Assembly (NCBI GenBank): GCA_020630355.1
Contig: JAHDBO010000026.1
Location: 1-13,988, forward strand
From: Saprospiraceae bacterium
GTDB lineage: Bacteria; Bacteroidota; Bacteroidia; Chitinophagales; Saprospiraceae
Length of the DNA stretch: 13,988 bases
Reading direction: 5' to 3'
In this document: piece after piece, positions 7,953-13,988 of the stretch
Layout: every line of letters begins with the position of its first letter
Position numbering within the stretch: position 1 is the first letter of the stretch
The notes under the pieces: generated by a model
What the model saw: the letters and a program-made list of their open reading frames with translations, nothing else
Told to the model about the DNA's origin: nothing
The model's database searches: none
Translations under genes and position numbers: made by a program

Positions 7953-8115
7953 CTGCTCGAATTTTTATTGTCACAAGATGTGTACTGGAAGGCCAACCCT
8001 TTCTTGATTTGGCATCCTTTTTGGAATATACCCATCAAACAGGGATTAAAACAAATCATGTTTTTACCTTAAACAATTACATTTAGTACTCCCCAGTTAT
8101 AAATTGATTATTGTA

Positions 8116-8160
8116 CCAGTAAATCATACTGGAATTTTCTTTAAGGCATCCGTCTTAAAG
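8116..8160 (+). terminator. Two small tandem hairpins, possible pyrD terminator
   Basis: CCAGTA (8116-8121) pairs with TACTGG (8127-8132) over a 5-nt loop and is followed by the T-rich AATTTTCTTT. A second hairpin, CTTTAAG (8139-8145) with CTTAAAG (8154-8160), follows at once. The first resembles a weak intrinsic terminator, but it lies about 165 nt after the pyrD stop and the T-tract is interrupted. Confidence 0.3.
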
Positions 8161-8186
8161 GATGTACCTCTATGATTTGATGAAAA

Positions 8187-8300
8187 ATGAAAGTCGTGGT
8201 TACACAAGAAAGTACTGTATTTTATAAGGACGTTAGGTTTTGGTTAGTTGTTGGAGCATTGTCTGTGTTGATAATGTTGACTTCATCGACCACATACTAG
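8187..8300 (+). CDS. Possible small membrane ORF (37 codons), perhaps a gene remnant
   Basis: ATG 8187 opens 37 codons to TAG 8298-8300. The product begins MKVVVTQESTVFYKDVRF and then has one hydrophobic segment, WLVVGALSVLIML, long enough to approach a membrane helix, with a soluble N-terminus. In another frame, from about 8276, reading goes on DFIDHILEKSRKLKALKKKF to TAG 8341-8343. One frameshift near 8275 would join the two into a roughly 52-residue protein with one helix and a basic tail. I do not recognise a family. It may be a real small protein, a broken gene or chance. Confidence 0.25.
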   Translation: MKVVVTQESTVFYKDVRFWLVVGALSVLIMLTSSTTY

Positions 8301-8336
8301 AGAAGAGCCGTAAATTGAAAGCTCTAAAAAAGAAAT

Positions 8337-9230
8337 TTATGTAGGTTTTTTGACAGAAGGCCTGCTTACCATAAAAACCCCAAAAAATATTAATATGCCT
8401 GCCAATATTTTCTCTTGACTCAATTCGTCTTTCCCTAGTGATAAAGCTATAATCGCCGCTACCAAAGGCTGTAAGTAGATGTATATGCTCACTATGGATG
8501 GATTGACGATACCTAGCGCAAAACCATTGAAAAGGAAGGTCATCACAGTGACACAGATAATGATAAAAGCAATAGCGACCCAGATTTCTAGGGGTATGCT
8601 GCTCCATTCAACGCTTGTCAGGTCGTTCCAGCCGAAGGGAACCATTGCGATGACGCCGAAGGTGAATAGCCATTTGACAACAGTCAAAGGATGGTACTTT
8701 TCCATTAATGGCTTTACAATCACCAAGTATATCGCATAAGAGGTGGCATTGATAAGGATGAATAAATCCCCGATTAACCCATTGGAAGAGAACTGTATAT
8801 TTTGCCCATAGGCAATCAAAATACCTGCTCCGATACAACCAATCAAAATACCTGATATTTTTTGGAATGTCATCCGCTCACCGAGAATGAAGGCGGAGGC
8901 AATGAGTACCAGCATGGGCACCAGAATCATAATCAATGAAGCATTGATGGGGCTCGTCCAATTGAGTCCTATGAAAAAACACATTTGGTTGACTGTAACT
9001 CCAAAAATGGAACAGAAGAAAAGCATTTTGTAATCCTTTTTATCTACCTTTTCACGGACAAAAAGAGCGTGTAAAAGCCAGAAAAGGAGGACTCCTGAAC
9101 CACCTCTCAAAAGAATGAGCCCTGAAGGTTCTACATAGGTCGGCATTACTTCTTTGGCAATGGAGTAGTTGGAACCATATATGAGGGCAACAGCAAATAA
9201 AGCAAGATGCGCTTGTAGGTTTTTAGACAA
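8337..9230 (-). CDS. EamA/DMT-superfamily permease
   Basis: This 297-residue, strongly hydrophobic protein has about ten predicted membrane helices in two halves, the pattern of two EamA repeats (RhaT/YdcZ-type drug/metabolite transporters). Typical features are the N-terminal ALIYGSNYSIAKEVM (residues 15-29), the LRGGSG turn (41-46), NASLIMILVPMLVLIASAFI with the following LGERMT (95-120) in half one, and IYIYLQPLVAAIIALSLGKDELSQEKILAG in half two. Such permeases export small metabolites or toxic compounds at the inner membrane; the substrate is unknown. The start is TTG 9230-9228: no ATG lies in frame before the upstream TAA. It is on the same strand as the T9SS type A gene, but a strong terminator lies between them, so it needs its own promoter or readthrough. 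Confidence 0.88.
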   Translation of the reverse strand: MSKNLQAHLALFAVALIYGSNYSIAKEVMPTYVEPSGLILLRGGSGVLLFWLLHALFVREKVDKKDYKMLFFCSIFGVTVNQMCFFIGLNWTSPINASLIMILVPMLVLIASAFILGERMTFQKISGILIGCIGAGILIAYGQNIQFSSNGLIGDLFILINATSYAIYLVIVKPLMEKYHPLTVVKWLFTFGVIAMVPFGWNDLTSVEWSSIPLEIWVAIAFIIICVTVMTFLFNGFALGIVNPSIVSIYIYLQPLVAAIIALSLGKDELSQEKILAGILIFFGVFMVSRPSVKKPT

Positions 9231-9266
9231 GGTCTTTTTTTGTAAAAATATAATTTATGCATCAAC

Positions 9267-9295
9267 AAAAAAAGGAACAGTCGCCCGACTGTTCC
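9267..9295 (-). terminator. Intrinsic terminator of the T9SS type A gene
   Basis: GGAACAGTC (9274-9282) and GACTGTTCC (9287-9295) form a perfect 9-bp stem with loop GCCC. On the minus strand the hairpin is followed directly by seven T (9273-9267). It sits about 40 nt after the stop of the gene at 9335-10654 and 44 nt before the EamA start, so it separates the two transcripts. Confidence 0.9.
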
Positions 9296-9334
9296 AAGAA
9301 AAATATCAATCACGATTCAAAATTACATTTGCTC

Positions 9335-10654
9335 TTATTTGCTTGCACCTTGCTTGATGAATTTTTTACTTTGTGGGTTATCGCCCCCTACAAGAACAAT
9401 ATACGTTCCAGCAGGTAGAGCGCTTACCTCGATTTGCTTGATATTCTCGCCTTTTGCGATTTGATTTTGTAGTACAATTTGACCGGTAAGGTTCACAATA
9501 TTAACATCAACAGATTCTTCTTGGTAAGACGTCTCTATATTAATTCTATCTACTGTTGGATTCGGATAAACATTGATGGAAGTGGGAGGAGTATAACAAT
9601 TTTCAATGACTAAAACTTTGGAATAATCTGTTGTACCATCAAAATCTACCTGCTTCAATCTGTAGTAGATTAGATTTGCTTTAGGATTATCGTCTGTGAA
9701 GAAATATTCATTTAAATTACTGCTATTGCCATTTCCATCTACTTGTCCAATTACTTGAAAATTGCTACCATCAATACTTCTTTCTATGATGAAGTAATCG
9801 TTGTTGATTTCTGAAAAAGTAAGCCATTCCAATTCTACTCTATCTTCCTCGCAAGCACCTTCAAAGTAACCAAACTCTACAGGCAATGCTTCTTTTTGAG
9901 AGCAGTGATAGAAAGTACCTAATCTGATAGCGTGGTCATCGCTTTTTCCATTTCCAGCACCTGCTTGCTGCTCGCTTTGAGCGTCATTCGGGCCGTTTGA
10001 GTAGATGACTTTGAAGTAATCAATAGCTGTTGCACCCGTTAGGAATACTTTTCCTTTGTCATCGTCTGCTGCGATATTGCCGTTTTCTTTACTTCCGTAA
10101 GTGGCAACGACACTTTGGGCGGTTGCGTCTATTGTAACCTTTGAATCTATGTCAGTAGCAGGACGGATAGAAATAGGCACTTCAATACCATCCAAGCTGG
10201 CGATAACATGCACTTCATCTTGGTAAGATTGGTTCGCTCTATTTGTGTTGTAGTAAGCGTATCCTACAAAATCAATATCTGAGATTTCAAAATTGTTTAA
10301 AAAAACTGGTTCTGAAAAGTTGAACTCAAAAGCAACTTCTTGTTCGCTATTTTCTGAAGTCATACCTAAAGTCAAGTAGTTTTCACCATAGCTACCCATT
10401 GTTTTTGTAAGCACATTTAAAGAAGTACCAGCATTATCTGCATCAATATTTTGGTTGTGTTCATCAATCAATTTGACATTTACGTCAACAGGCCCAAAAT
10501 TGTAGCTCTTAGAAACATCATTACTATCCCATGTTGCTCCATCTCCGTTAGATTGTTCCCAGTAGAATTCTGTCATAAGGTCAACAGGGCACTGTGCAGA
10601 AAGGGCCAAAATAGAAACCAAGTATAGGGCGAAAGTAATAATTGAGGGTTTCAT
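9335..10654 (-). CDS. Secreted protein with T9SS type A C-terminal sorting domain
   Basis: This is a 439-residue exported protein. ATG 10654-10652 starts a signal peptide (MKPSIITFALYLVSILALSA, cleaved before Gln21); upstream in-frame codons are rejected because they precede it with 54 polar residues. Residues about 25-250 form a beta-rich domain I do not recognise, with a Gly/Asn/Asp-rich stretch GPNDAQSEQQAGAGNGKSDD at 221-240. About 256-350 is the fibronectin-III-like module common before this tail (LPVEFGYFEG, then YFIIERSIDGSNFQVIG and YYRLKQVDFDG). The last 80 residues are the type A sorting domain, with NVYPNPTVDRINIE at 361-374, NLTGQIVL and LPAGTYIVLV. The tail sends it through T9SS to the cell surface. 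No enzyme motif is visible. It has its own terminator and probably its own promoter. Confidence 0.85.
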   Translation of the reverse strand: MKPSIITFALYLVSILALSAQCPVDLMTEFYWEQSNGDGATWDSNDVSKSYNFGPVDVNVKLIDEHNQNIDADNAGTSLNVLTKTMGSYGENYLTLGMTSENSEQEVAFEFNFSEPVFLNNFEISDIDFVGYAYYNTNRANQSYQDEVHVIASLDGIEVPISIRPATDIDSKVTIDATAQSVVATYGSKENGNIAADDDKGKVFLTGATAIDYFKVIYSNGPNDAQSEQQAGAGNGKSDDHAIRLGTFYHCSQKEALPVEFGYFEGACEEDRVELEWLTFSEINNDYFIIERSIDGSNFQVIGQVDGNGNSSNLNEYFFTDDNPKANLIYYRLKQVDFDGTTDYSKVLVIENCYTPPTSINVYPNPTVDRINIETSYQEESVDVNIVNLTGQIVLQNQIAKGENIKQIEVSALPAGTYIVLVGGDNPQSKKFIKQGASK

Positions 10655-10711
10655 AACTTTGAATTTTTGAATCGCTTTGGGTGATTGTGATTGATTGTAT
10701 TTCAAAGTTAT
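10653..10711 (-). promoter_or_regulatory. 11-bp inverted repeat spanning start codon and putative -7 box of the T9SS type A gene
   Basis: ATAACTTTGAA (10653-10663) and TTCAAAGTTAT (10701-10711) are perfect 11-bp inverted arms 37 nt apart. On the minus strand the upstream arm contains TAACTTTG (10710-10703), a match to the Bacteroidota -7 box TAnnTTTG, and the downstream arm abuts the ATG. No convincing -33 element is seen. The pair could be a dimeric operator or, if transcription starts further upstream, an mRNA stem hiding the start codon. Confidence 0.4.
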
Positions 10712-11002
10712 AGGTGGGGAGCTTGGAAGCCTTTGATTATCGCCAAACCGCAAAAACGGGTAGTTCAACAACAGCTTGAAATCTGTTGATTTTTTAAATT
10801 TGAGATGAACGACCATTATTGGGTGATAAACGGCATAGTGCCTTCAAATACTAGGGTTTGGAGTTTCTACTTGTTTTATAATTGCCGTTGAAGGTTGATT
10901 TTACTAGGAGCACAAGAAAGAAAAGAGATAATAAGCCTTGTTTTTCAGGCAAAAACTATAAATTCATGTTTATCGAAATTCTAAAAGTTCTAGAAGAGAG
11001 TA
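10655..11002. other. Divergent intergenic region
   Basis: These 348 nt separate the minus-strand T9SS gene from the plus-strand 443-residue gene. They hold one arm of the 11-bp repeat described separately, and a 7-bp pair CCTTCAA (10841-10847) / TTGAAGG (10888-10894). A weak purine-rich site (TAGAAGAGAG) lies just before the ATG at 11003. The long frame open on the minus strand through this stretch looks like chance extension of the secreted gene. Confidence 0.4.
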
Positions 11003-12334
11003 ATGGGTCTATTTGATCGTTTATTTGGCATAACTACAAAAAAAGAACCTCAACCGGACATCCGTTTTGGTCGATATAGTGATTCTTATAAATCTGATGA
11101 CCAATATGACTATTGGGACACCGCTCTAGACGCTTTTGAGGAAGAAGATTATTTGAAATCATATCAGTGTTTTTTTGCCTACTTGAAAGATGAACATGAA
11201 GGGAATGTGGAATACGAAGTGTCCGAAGGGCAAATCCAATTCAAGATATATCAAGGTTCTAAAGTAGTTATAGGTATAGCCGATGCTGTAAAAGTTAAGG
11301 CAGAATCAAAGGTGGCGCACTATGACCATACCAATGTTGGCTTTATGCGACGCTTAATGGAACGTAATTTTGGGCTGAAGTACAGCCGTTTCGCTCTTGA
11401 TAATGAAAACAATATATCTATTATCTTTGATACCTATACCTTAGATGGTTCTCCTTTCAAACTATATTACGCACTCAAAGAACTGGCCACCAATGCAGAT
11501 AAACAAGATGATTTATTGATAGATGAGTTTGATATGCTGCATGAGCTAGGCTCAGAACCGCTCGAAGAGATTCCAACAGCAGAGAAAGAAGTCAAGTATC
11601 AATTCATCCAAAAAGAAATCAAGGCCTGTTTTGATTATATCGACAGCAATCGGCTAGATGCACAGCAATACCCAGGGGGAATCGCTTATTTGTTTTTGCA
11701 TCTAAGTTATAAATTGGATTACCTGACTCGTCCGGAAGGCTTTATGATGGAAGCTCTGGAGCGCATCCATCGGATGTACTTCGCAAAAGATAACAAAAGT
11801 ACCTTTCAGCGGAATATAGAGATTCGGAAAGAATTTCAAAAACTACTGGAACGAGATAAGGCTGATTTTTTTAAGGAAATGTACGATGTCAAATCAACAT
11901 TTGGTATCACGACGCCCATCAATCAAGACCGTCTAGCTGGTTTTATTGAAGGGGAGTTGAAAAATATAGACTGGTATTTAGAAAATGGCCACGATAAAGT
12001 AGCGCTGGGTATTACAGGATATATAGCGGGCTATTGTATGTTTAACTGGGCCCCGCCCCGCCCCGCTCGTGAACTGCTACATTTGTTTTATGAAATCACA
12101 GAGACTGCCTATTTTAAAGATTTGGATTTTACTTTTGAGTTTTATAATCCTATCGAAAAAACCTTTGACAAAAGTGCGATTAAGCGAGAGATAAATGATA
12201 TTGTACGCTCTAATGCCAGACAGTACCCAGATTGTGTGCCCAATTTCAGCCTATTGGATTATAGCTCCTTAGCTGTTTTTGCAAAGTCCTTCCTTTTGAT
12301 GATTAAAGAACTCGACCTCGTAAAAGCAATATAA
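11003..12334 (+). CDS. Cytoplasmic protein with YbjN/type III chaperone-like N-terminal domain
   Basis: This 443-residue protein has no signal peptide or membrane helix. Residues about 35-62 suggest a helical hairpin (YWDTALDAFEEEDYLKSYQC). About 65-175 look like the YbjN / type III secretion chaperone fold: alternating strands and helices, with GQIQFKIYQGSKVVIGIAD, RRLMERNFGLKYSRFALD, ISIIFDTYTLDGSPFKLYY and ALKELATNADKQDDLLIDEF. The remainder (about 195-443) is mostly helical and unrecognised, including WAPPRPAR at 349-356. Its TAA is followed without gap by the ATG of the protease, so the two are one operon and probably translationally coupled. The partner protease carries a related C-terminal domain, which suggests the proteins act together, perhaps with this one presenting substrates. 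That function is inference; the domain call is by eye. Confidence 0.65.
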   Translation: MGLFDRLFGITTKKEPQPDIRFGRYSDSYKSDDQYDYWDTALDAFEEEDYLKSYQCFFAYLKDEHEGNVEYEVSEGQIQFKIYQGSKVVIGIADAVKVKAESKVAHYDHTNVGFMRRLMERNFGLKYSRFALDNENNISIIFDTYTLDGSPFKLYYALKELATNADKQDDLLIDEFDMLHELGSEPLEEIPTAEKEVKYQFIQKEIKACFDYIDSNRLDAQQYPGGIAYLFLHLSYKLDYLTRPEGFMMEALERIHRMYFAKDNKSTFQRNIEIRKEFQKLLERDKADFFKEMYDVKSTFGITTPINQDRLAGFIEGELKNIDWYLENGHDKVALGITGYIAGYCMFNWAPPRPARELLHLFYEITETAYFKDLDFTFEFYNPIEKTFDKSAIKREINDIVRSNARQYPDCVPNFSLLDYSSLAVFAKSFLLMIKELDLVKAI

Positions 12335-13426
12335 ATGAAAGACATCATTTCTTTATATAAAGATGTAATCATACAGATTGCGACCCCTTACAGCGTCGGA
12401 ACGGGCTTTTATCTGAAAGAACACCAATTGATTGTGACTAACGAACATGTCGTTCGGGGGAATAAATCAGTAGTGATTAAAGGGCATACTTTTAAAAAAC
12501 GTTTGACGAAAGTCATCTATTTAGACCCTCGATACGATTTGGCTTTTTTGGAAGTTACGGAAGAACTGAATATTCCAGATGTCAGTTTGTTGAAGGATAT
12601 GGAGCAAATGAGCGAGGGAGATACTGTTATTGCTGTAGGACATCCTTATAGCTTTAAATATTCTTTCACACAGGGTATCGTGTCGAACCTTAACCAGCTT
12701 CAGCCAGATAATGACGTGCCTTATGTGATGCACGATGCAGCACTGAATCCTGGTAATAGTGGTGGCCCACTTGTGGATGAGGCAGGGAGAATTGTTGGTG
12801 TAAATACTTTTATAGTCAAGGAAGGCAATAGCGTTGGGTTTGCGCTTCCCGTCAATTACTTACTGGATGCGATTCGAGAGTATAAAGTCTCACACGGTGC
12901 TGTTGGTGTCCGTTGTCCTTCTTGTGCCAATCTAGTCTTTGAGTTCAATATAGACAATCATTATTGCCCTCATTGTGGTGCTCGGATAGAACTCCCTTCC
13001 GATGCGGACGAATACGAGCCGTCGGGAATCGCAAAGACGGTCGAAGAAATGCTGACGGCTATCAACCAGGATGTTCATTTGTGCCGAAAAGGGATGAACC
13101 GCTGGCAGATAGAGGAAGGCAGCGCCAAGATTGATATTTCTTATTATGAAAAATCAGGATTGATAGTGGGAGATGCTTATTTGTGCCAACTGCCAAAACA
13201 AAATATCGGAGATCTTTATCAATATCTATTAAAAGAGAATTATAAAATCGAAGGATTGACTTTTAGTGTAAAAGAACAGGACGTTGTACTCTCTCTCTTG
13301 GTTTATGACCGTTATTTGAATGTAGAAACGGGAGTGAAACTCTTCCAGCATTTGTTTGATAGAGCAGATTATTATGATAACATCTTAGTAGAAAAATATG
13401 GCGCTATATGGCACAATGAGGAATAA
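12335..13426 (+). CDS. Cytoplasmic trypsin-like (S1C) serine protease with zinc ribbon and YbjN-like C-terminus
   Basis: This 363-residue protein has three parts. Residues 1-180 are a trypsin/HtrA-type protease domain with an intact triad: His38 (TNEHVV), Asp68 (RYDLAFLEV) and Ser142 (NPGNSGGP), plus VGHPYSF and GFALPV typical of HtrA relatives. Residues 194-214 are a zinc ribbon, CPSC (194-197) and CPHC (211-214). About 233-357 are an alpha/beta domain (AKIDISYYEKSGLIVGDAYL, YQYLLKENYKIEGLTF, VVLSLLVYDRYLNVETG) like YbjN/type III chaperones. There is no PDZ domain and no signal peptide, unlike DegP-type proteases, so it should be cytoplasmic. It starts at the base after the upstream stop, and a YbjQ-like gene follows by 85 nt. 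Role inferred: regulated cleavage or quality control of a cytoplasmic substrate. Confidence 0.82.
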   Translation: MKDIISLYKDVIIQIATPYSVGTGFYLKEHQLIVTNEHVVRGNKSVVIKGHTFKKRLTKVIYLDPRYDLAFLEVTEELNIPDVSLLKDMEQMSEGDTVIAVGHPYSFKYSFTQGIVSNLNQLQPDNDVPYVMHDAALNPGNSGGPLVDEAGRIVGVNTFIVKEGNSVGFALPVNYLLDAIREYKVSHGAVGVRCPSCANLVFEFNIDNHYCPHCGARIELPSDADEYEPSGIAKTVEEMLTAINQDVHLCRKGMNRWQIEEGSAKIDISYYEKSGLIVGDAYLCQLPKQNIGDLYQYLLKENYKIEGLTFSVKEQDVVLSLLVYDRYLNVETGVKLFQHLFDRADYYDNILVEKYGAIWHNEE

Positions 13427-13511
13427 TGTAGCCACTGGCTTTAGGCTTTTTCTTTTGAAAAATGAATTTCGTCGAAAAAAGGAGACAACATTTCCAATCT
13501 TGTCTATATTA

Positions 13512-13853
13512 ATGAAAAAAGATATGTCAAGTTCAAAAATACTTATCAGCAATACCGATTTTATACCTGGGAAAGAGATTGCGGAAATTCTTGATATTGC
13601 TAGAGGGAGTACCGTGAGGGCAAGAAATATTGGAAGAGATATTTTTGCAGGTTTGAAAAATTTGGTTGGGGGAGAGATTGATGAGTACACCAAGCTCATG
13701 GCAGACTCTAGGGAGGTAGCAATCGACCGTATGATCCAAGATGCAGAATACCTTGGGGCAGATGCGGTTATCAACGTCCGATTTACAACGGCAAATGTGA
13801 TGCAAGGCTGTTCAGAAATACTGGCGTACGGGACGGCGGTCAAGTTGAAATAA
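13512..13853 (+). CDS. YbjQ-family (UPF0145 / heavy-metal-binding-domain) protein
   Basis: This 114-residue cytoplasmic protein matches the YbjQ family in length and pattern: an N-terminal strand ILISNTDFIPGKEI, then RARNIGRDIFAGLKNLVGGE (residues 36-55), DSREVAIDRMIQDAEYLGAD and a closing strand near EILAYGTAVKLK. The family is thought to form pentamers; its function is not firmly known. ATG 13512 is chosen because the N-terminus then fits family length; ATG 13524 is a close alternative, and an open frame back to 13398 overlaps the protease gene and reads as unlikely extension. The gap of 85 nt after the protease allows co-transcription, but could hold a separate promoter I did not find. Together with the two YbjN-like genes it forms a possible functional unit. 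Confidence 0.85.
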   Translation: MKKDMSSSKILISNTDFIPGKEIAEILDIARGSTVRARNIGRDIFAGLKNLVGGEIDEYTKLMADSREVAIDRMIQDAEYLGADAVINVRFTTANVMQGCSEILAYGTAVKLK

Positions 13854-13879
13854 TTTTATTGGAACTTTTTTAAATAAAA

Positions 13880-13911
13880 TTTGATTCTTTTAGAAAGCTG
13901 TCCTATATTTG
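13880..13911 (+). promoter_or_regulatory. Bacteroidota-type promoter of the tRNA
   Basis: TTTG (13880-13883) and TATATTTG (13904-13911) are separated by 20 nt, matching the Bacteroidota -33/-7 consensus TTTG, 19-20 nt, TAnnTTTG. The tRNA begins 28 nt downstream. This is the best promoter in the window. Confidence 0.8.
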
Positions 13912-13917
13912 CAGCCG

Positions 13918-13931
13918 TTTCCGAAAGGAAA
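13918..13931 (+). other. Leader hairpin with GAAA tetraloop
   Basis: TTTCC (13918-13922) pairs with GGAAA (13927-13931) around GAAA, a GNRA tetraloop, in the short leader between promoter and tRNA. The role could be a processing signal for the 5' end of the tRNA precursor; this is inference. Confidence 0.35.
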
Positions 13932-13938
13932 TAATTAC

Positions 13939-13988
13939 GGGTGATTAGCTCAGTTGGTTCAGAGCACCTCGTTTACACCGAGGGGGTC
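13939..13988 (+). tRNA. tRNA-Val (anticodon TAC), 5' part, cut by window edge
   Basis: The first 50 nt of a tRNA are present: acceptor strand GGGTGAT (13939-13945), TA, D-stem GCTC/GAGC, anticodon stem CCTCG (13967-13971) with loop TTTACAC and CGAGG (13979-13983), and the start of the variable loop. The anticodon at 13974-13976 is TAC, which reads valine codons GTA/GTG. The T-arm and 3' acceptor strand lie beyond the window. Confidence 0.9.

Larger units (their letters stand above)
7953..8336. other. Gene-poor stretch between convergent pyrD and EamA genes
   Basis: No ordinary gene is supported here. It holds two small hairpins (8116-8160), a possible 37-codon membrane ORF (8187-8300) and, in frame directly after the pyrD stop, 40 further open codons to TAA (reading for instance WKANPFLIWHPFWN). 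I cannot tell whether that readthrough stretch is a gene remnant or chance. Confidence 0.4.

Noticed and set aside
7953..8072. In-frame continuation after the pyrD stop as a C-terminal extension
   Set aside because: PyrD is already full length at the TAA; the trailing 40 codons have no recognised family.
8233..8838. Extra open frames overlapping the EamA gene on both strands
   Set aside because: The main minus-strand frame has ten membrane helices and family motifs; the others do not.
13398..13511. Longer N-terminus for the YbjQ protein
   Set aside because: The extra 38 residues overlap the protease gene end and exceed the family's normal length.
13853..13880. AT-only inverted repeat between the YbjQ gene and the tRNA promoter
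   Set aside because: ATTTTATT/AATAAAAT has no G/C pair and overlaps the promoter; it could be chance in AT-rich DNA.

Overview
The window reads as chromosomal DNA from a member of the Bacteroidota, most plausibly a Saprospiria-like marine or soil bacterium. The evidence is the two classes of type IX secretion (T9SS) C-terminal sorting domains, a class 2 dihydroorotate dehydrogenase of Bacteroidetes type, and a Bacteroidota-type promoter (TTTG, 20 nt, TATATTTG) ahead of a tRNA. Shine-Dalgarno sites are weak throughout and GTG or TTG starts are frequent. No insertion sequence, phage gene, CRISPR array or integrase was seen.

Layout, left to right. At 1-601 (minus) is the N-terminal 200 codons of an outer-membrane POTRA/BamA-like protein, cut by the window edge and lacking an ATG/GTG start. 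At 703-1356 is a decayed type II toxin-antitoxin locus: an operator-like inverted repeat, a frameshifted antitoxin and a Doc/Fic toxin with two in-frame TAG codons. At 1387-3710 a pyridoxamine-oxidase-like flavoprotein overlaps (ATGA) a Uup-like ABC-F ATPase. At 3845-5701 is a large secreted protein with a SprB-type repeat and a type B T9SS domain. At 5862-7952 a secreted unknown protein with a Lys/Glu-rich linker is followed closely by pyrD. At 7953-8336 is a gene-poor stretch with small hairpins and a possible 37-codon membrane ORF. At 8337-9230 (minus) is an EamA/DMT permease and at 9335-10654 (minus) a T9SS type A secreted protein with a strong intrinsic terminator between them.

The most interesting part is 11003-13853 (plus): a 443-residue protein with a YbjN/type III-chaperone-like domain; directly abutting it, a trypsin-like serine protease with an intact catalytic triad but no signal peptide, followed by a four-cysteine zinc ribbon and a second YbjN-like C-terminal domain; then, 85 nt later, a YbjQ-family protein. 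I infer a cytoplasmic protease/chaperone-like module, possibly for protein quality control or stress. The domain calls are pattern recognition, not search results. The window closes with the first 50 nt of a tRNA-Val (anticodon TAC) behind a well-formed promoter.
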